DNA of 64,000 nt, taken from positions 3,331,761-3,395,760 of the forward strand of contig LNAC01000162.1 of assembly GCA_002007465.1 (NCBI GenBank), written 5' to 3'. Below, one piece after another: positions 60,701 to 64,000 of the stretch. The notes beneath the pieces are model-generated. The model ran no database searches. It had not been told where the DNA came from and was given only the letters and a program-made list of their open reading frames with translations. Made by a program: the position numbers and the translations under genes. The stretch is from Ailurus styani. Its lineage: Eukaryota; Chordata; Mammalia; Carnivora; Ailuridae. Numbering within the stretch: the stretch's first letter is position 1; each line of letters starts with the position of its first letter.

Positions 60701-60935
60701 TCTTGGTTTGATGGATCTGATCTGTTTTATTGTTTTGTTCTGCTTTTTTGGTTTCTCTCTCATTTATTTCTTCTCTAATCTTTATTATTTTCTTCCTACT
60801 ATTGGTTTAAGGTTGTGTGTGTGTTTTTTTTTTTCTATCTCTTTTAGGTGTAAGGTTAAGTTGTTTATTTCAGATTTTTCTTGCTTTTTGAGGTTGGCCT
60901 GTTATTGCTATAAACTCCCCTCTCAGAACAGCTCC
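57745..60935 (-). mobile_element. LINE-1, 5'-truncated, inside older L1
   Basis: Antisense L1 with its 3' UTR at the low end ('ttttaattccaatatatttaatatacaatgtgac', 'gatatagtgattcaacag'), ORF2 above it, and truncation within ORF2 near 60935. About 3.19 kb with no nested SINE, unlike the other two large antisense L1 copies. It is more diverged than the 48.4-51.3 kb copy. I did not find a clear TSD. Confidence 0.88.
58080..60935 (-). pseudogene. L1 ORF2 remnant
   Basis: The minus-strand translation near 60.29-60.47 kb reads [20 protein letters not shown], with [19 protein letters not shown] just after it. This is the segment in front of the reverse transcriptase, well kept. Downstream blocks are broken by stops and frameshifts. 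The endonuclease is lost by 5' truncation. The long plus-strand frames over the same DNA (such as 59399-59926) are its shadows. Confidence 0.85.
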
Positions 60936-61645
60936 AAGTCATTTCCATTGACACCATAGTGGGGATTGTTAGTGCTGGGTGATGGCATAAGTTTAACTCA
61001 TCATGAAACCTCCTCTGATGTTTATATTGCTGGGTTTTGTGGATATCCAGTTTCACGCTCTGAATTCTCCATTGATACTACTGGAGTGCCTCATTACTGG
61101 CCATCAAGATTGGATATCCCATAATCCTTCTTGACCTTTACTGACACCACCTTGGTGGGCTGTTGGATGCTTCCTTAAAGGCTCACAAGACTAGAAGTCT
61201 GGGTTCTCATCTGGCCTTTGTTAGCATGGGGTTGAGGGGGATGAGGCCATAGTTTTTCTATGGGTTTGGATGGAGCAGAGCAGATATTATCTAACACTTT
61301 GCCTTTCTAGGCTATCCCTTTCATGGGCCTTTGGCTAGAAGAACAGGGTTTTGTTAGATCACTTTTTATTTTATTTTATTTTTTTGGGTCTGCACCCACT
61401 GGCATTTCCAATTTGTCAACTCCTTCTGTTCCAGGTCCAGGAATATATGAGGTAAAAGAAAACAGAGAACTCATCCTGGATCTCAAATTCCCTAGCCAGT
61501 CTTCCTTCTTCTCATCACCTTTCAGTGTCTTACAGTTTTGTTTTTGTTTGTTTTTTAATATATAAAGTTCAGCTTTTTCAGTTGTACTTAGAGGGGATAA
61601 CAGTAAGAACTACATCTATTACATCTTCCTAAAGCAGAATTTTTT

Positions 61646-61763
61646 AAATATTTCTCTATATATTTTTTCATCCTCTAATTTTATTTAAGAACTCTTCGGT
61701 TATTGTGTCCTTATTCTCTTTTGTTGACTAATAAGGAGAAGGCTAATGGTAATAAATATTAAC
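61646..61763. other. Short unique AT-rich spacer
   Basis: No feature is recognised between the old L1 and the next SINE. Confidence 0.4.
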
Positions 61764-61774
61764 AATTAATAATA

Positions 61775-61972
61775 GGGCACCTGGGTGGCTCAGTGGGTTA
61801 AAGCCTCTGCCTTCGGCTCAGGTCATGATCTCAGGGTCCTGGGATCGAGGCCCGCATCGGGCTCTCTGCTTCGCAGGGAGCCTGCTTCCTCCTCTCTCTG
61901 CTTGCCTCTCTGCCTACTTGTAATCTCTCTCTCTGTCAAATAAATAAAATCTTTAAAAACAACAACAACAAA
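61775..61972 (+). mobile_element. CanSINE, young type, with TSD
   Basis: Starts 'gggcacctgggtggctcagtgggttaaagcc' and ends 'aaataaataaaatctttaaaaacaacaacaacaa'. The perfect 11-bp TSD aattaataata is at 61764-61774 and 61973-61983. The (AAC)n growth in the tail is a small secondary microsatellite. Confidence 0.96.
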
Positions 61973-61983
61973 AATTAATAATA

Positions 61984-62814
61984 AATAGTAGTTTGCAATA
62001 CATTTCAGAACAACCTATGTCTTATACTTTGAGACTATCTTATAATAAAAATATTTACAAAACTTATATTGGTCTGGTGTCACTAGTTGATTTTATTCAG
62101 GTAAATTGTAAAATCTGGATCCACGGAGTTTCTGGAGTGAAGGGTTAATATGATACTGAAATTCCTTAATGTTTTAACAAATCGATACTTGATTACATTG
62201 TATATATGAAGGTTCATTATACTATTCTATCTGTATTTGTATAATAGAAAAGTTCCATAATAAAAAGAAAAAAAAATCTGTCAATAGAAAATGAACGGAG
62301 TTGTTCCTTTGACTAATAACCCTGTAAATCCAATACCAGAGAAACTTAATGTCTACAGAAAATTTCACTGAACTCTGTCATAACATCAGGCAACAATCCA
62401 ATTTTTGTTGTTATAATTTCTCTTCATTGCCTCTCATATTTTTGTATTTAAAATGTATTCAACTCGTGTTTTACTCGATGTGTTTGTTATTGGAAAATAG
62501 AATAGAAAACAGAAAGTTTTCTATTTAAAATAAATGATACAAATGTCTCTATTACATAAGTTTAACTGAGGGTGCATTAGAATAGTTTTCCCTTCCTATT
62601 TTTCCATCACATTCCTTTCCATTCATTTCAATATAGTCTTAAAACTTTTTTCCACAACAGAGAATATTATCTTAAAAGCACATAAAGCTGCCATTGTCCC
62701 AAGGTTTTCTTCTATTTTACTTTTGCTAATCTATTTTTTTTCCTGTAATATTGTTAAGTTATAGGGTCTTTAGTTATCCAAGAGCTAGCAGTTCTAGCAT
62801 TTGTTGAATGGTCA
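61984..62814. other. Unique AT-rich DNA, no gene seen
   Basis: No repeat family or exon is recognised. Confidence 0.45.
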
Positions 62815-62985
62815 CTATCGTCTAGGTTCAAAGCTTTGTAAATATATCATCTCATTTAATCTTCATAATATTATCTTTATTTCAACAGTGAGGAAACAGA
62901 GTTAGAAAAGTTACATAACTTGTCAGACACAAGAAAGCTAATCAGTGAGCAAGCTGGGAAATTGCCAGGCAGTTTCCACCATGGT
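62815..62985 (-). mobile_element. MIR (antisense)
   Basis: 'tcatctcatttaatcttcataatattatctttatttcaacagtgaggaaacagag', 'aagttacataacttgtcagac' and 'gcaagctgggaaattgccagg' give the full block order of an antisense MIR. Confidence 0.8.
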
Positions 62986-63717
62986 GCTCAATAAAAATAA
63001 TCTGCATAAATGAATAAATGAATCGAGTCTGCTAACTCAAAAGTTACACGCTGTCCTTCAATCCTCTTTGAGAACTGAATTACAGGGTATGTTGATAGCA
63101 TCAAGAGAGCCATAACACAATGAACAGAAATTGTAAATAGACAATGAAATACACCAATTCCTGAATGGATATTTTACCTACTACTCTCTATCCACTCCAA
63201 TTCTACATCAAGATACATCTGCACCAAGGTATAGCTCTTCTCCTTTTCCAACTTGTTCAAGGAAAATGAGCATTTTCTTAATGCATCACCAGAAGTGAAC
63301 AAACGCAGGAAGACATTTTAGAATTACATTTTCCATCTCCCACAGGTCAGTTCAGTGTCACTAAACACATGTTCTCTGATAGAATTTTAAAAGGGACTTT
63401 AAAAATTATCTTTAATGCAGTCTTTTTTTTTTCTTTTTAAGTTATAAAGGTGTGGCCTAAATAGATTTGGTTATGAGGTTAAGGTTAGTATGTAGCCAAA
63501 GCCATAGCAACAGACTTCGCAATCTCGAGGAGGTGATCTTTGCCCAATACCACATCGCTTTCACAAAAAAAAAATCTGGGAAAGTGAACTTTTAGAGAAC
63601 TAAAGGCCTATACATGAAAGGCTTCCTTGTCTTTGGTGTCTCAGTAAGATAAGCAAGTTTACACTTATATAATCATCTTTCTCTTTAATATAGGTACCAC
63701 TCAGCTTACAGCTAGAT
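62986..63717. other. Unique DNA, no gene seen
   Basis: No repeat or exon is recognised. Confidence 0.45.
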
Positions 63718-64000
63718 GACTTGAATAATAATAGCTAACATAAACTGAGAGCAGGGAGTGAGTTATGTGATGTTTCAGAAAACAATTGTTTTCAAAAATA
63801 AATTGAATATTCTTTTTTTTTTTTTAAAACATTTTTTAGGAATTTAAAGATTTTATTTATTCATTTGACACAGAGAGAGAGAGATTACAAGTAGGCAGAG
63901 AGGCAGGCAGAGAGAGAGGAGAGAGGAGGAAGCAGGCTCCCTGCTGAGCAGAGAGCCCGATGTNGACTTGAATAATAATAGCTAACATAAACTGAGAGCA
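63718..64000. repeat. 36-bp direct repeat after a single N
   Basis: Bases 63965-64000 (window end) are identical to 63718-63753 over all 36 bp available, and they begin immediately after a single N at 63964. The sequence restarts 246 bp upstream of where it left off. This is the pattern of two overlapping contigs joined without merging. Confidence 0.9.
63846..63963 (-). mobile_element. CanSINE, young type, cut by an N
   Basis: Minus-strand copy from 'aaagattttatttattcatt' through 'gattacaagtaggcagagagg' to 'gagcccgatgt', where an N ends it. The tRNA-derived head is missing because the contig stops, not by natural truncation. Confidence 0.92.

Larger units (their letters stand above)
56430..61645 (-). 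mobile_element. Ancient LINE-1 (antisense), split by younger L1
   Basis: Left piece, 56430-57744: 'tcactcagcacaattcccaggagattcag', then early ORF2 ('gaagtctctaactgtaattgtgg', 'ttaaattggtataaac') and ORF1-side sequence ('gcaattatttcttcaagtac', 'cctgggactccagtagtatg'). Right piece, about 60936-61645: 5' UTR ('tccattgatactactggagtgcctcattactggcc', 'cagttgtacttagaggggataacag', 'tctattacatcttcctaaagcag'). The two pieces are collinear once the L1 at 57745-60935 is taken out. No ORF is intact. Confidence 0.7.

Overview
The window is nuclear DNA from a carnivoran mammal, most likely a mustelid (ferret, mink, otter or badger group). The evidence is about 29 copies of the tRNA-Lys-derived carnivore SINE (CanSINE). 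Many belong to a young type with a 'gggttaaagcctctgcc' head, a 'cctacttgtgatctctctc' segment and a (TAAA)n/A tail, which I associate with mustelids. The LINE-1 copies also carry the carnivore-type 3' end. No protein-coding exon, intact ORF, functional RNA gene or promoter could be supported. This is AT-rich intergenic or deep intronic sequence dominated by retrotransposons.

Layout. 1-9.1 kb: mostly unique AT-rich DNA with five SINEs. 9.17-16.74 kb: a nearly full-length but dead antisense LINE-1 carrying seven SINEs, an expanded TTTC microsatellite and an assembly seam (two single Ns around a small L1 tail, with a 69-bp duplicated flank). 16.7-24.1 kb: unique DNA with an L1 fragment, MIR and L2 relics, and a tiny U6 snRNA retropseudogene with a perfect 18-bp target-site duplication (TSD). 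24.1-25.6 kb: two SINEs and an old antisense L1. 24.7-35.9 kb: no CanSINE at all, only ancient relics (L1, MER5A, L2, MIR, old L1). 35.9-43 kb: scattered SINEs, an L2 and a TG microsatellite. 43.4-53.2 kb: ancient sense-strand LINE sequence opened by later insertions. The deepest nest is old L1 > MLT1-type LTR > younger antisense L1 > CanSINE. 53.2-56.4 kb: unique DNA with three SINEs and an unclassified relic. 56.4-61.65 kb: an ancient antisense L1 split by a younger antisense L1. 61.7-64 kb: one SINE, a MIR and a final SINE cut by an N, after which the sequence restarts 246 bp upstream.

No genes here work together. The value of the window is its insertion record: TSDs and nesting give a relative order (MIR, L2, MER5A and old L1 first, then MLT1, then carnivore L1, then CanSINEs), and the two N seams look like unresolved contig overlaps next to mobile-element insertions. 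Subfamily names come from recognising consensus-like sequence by eye, not from a database search.
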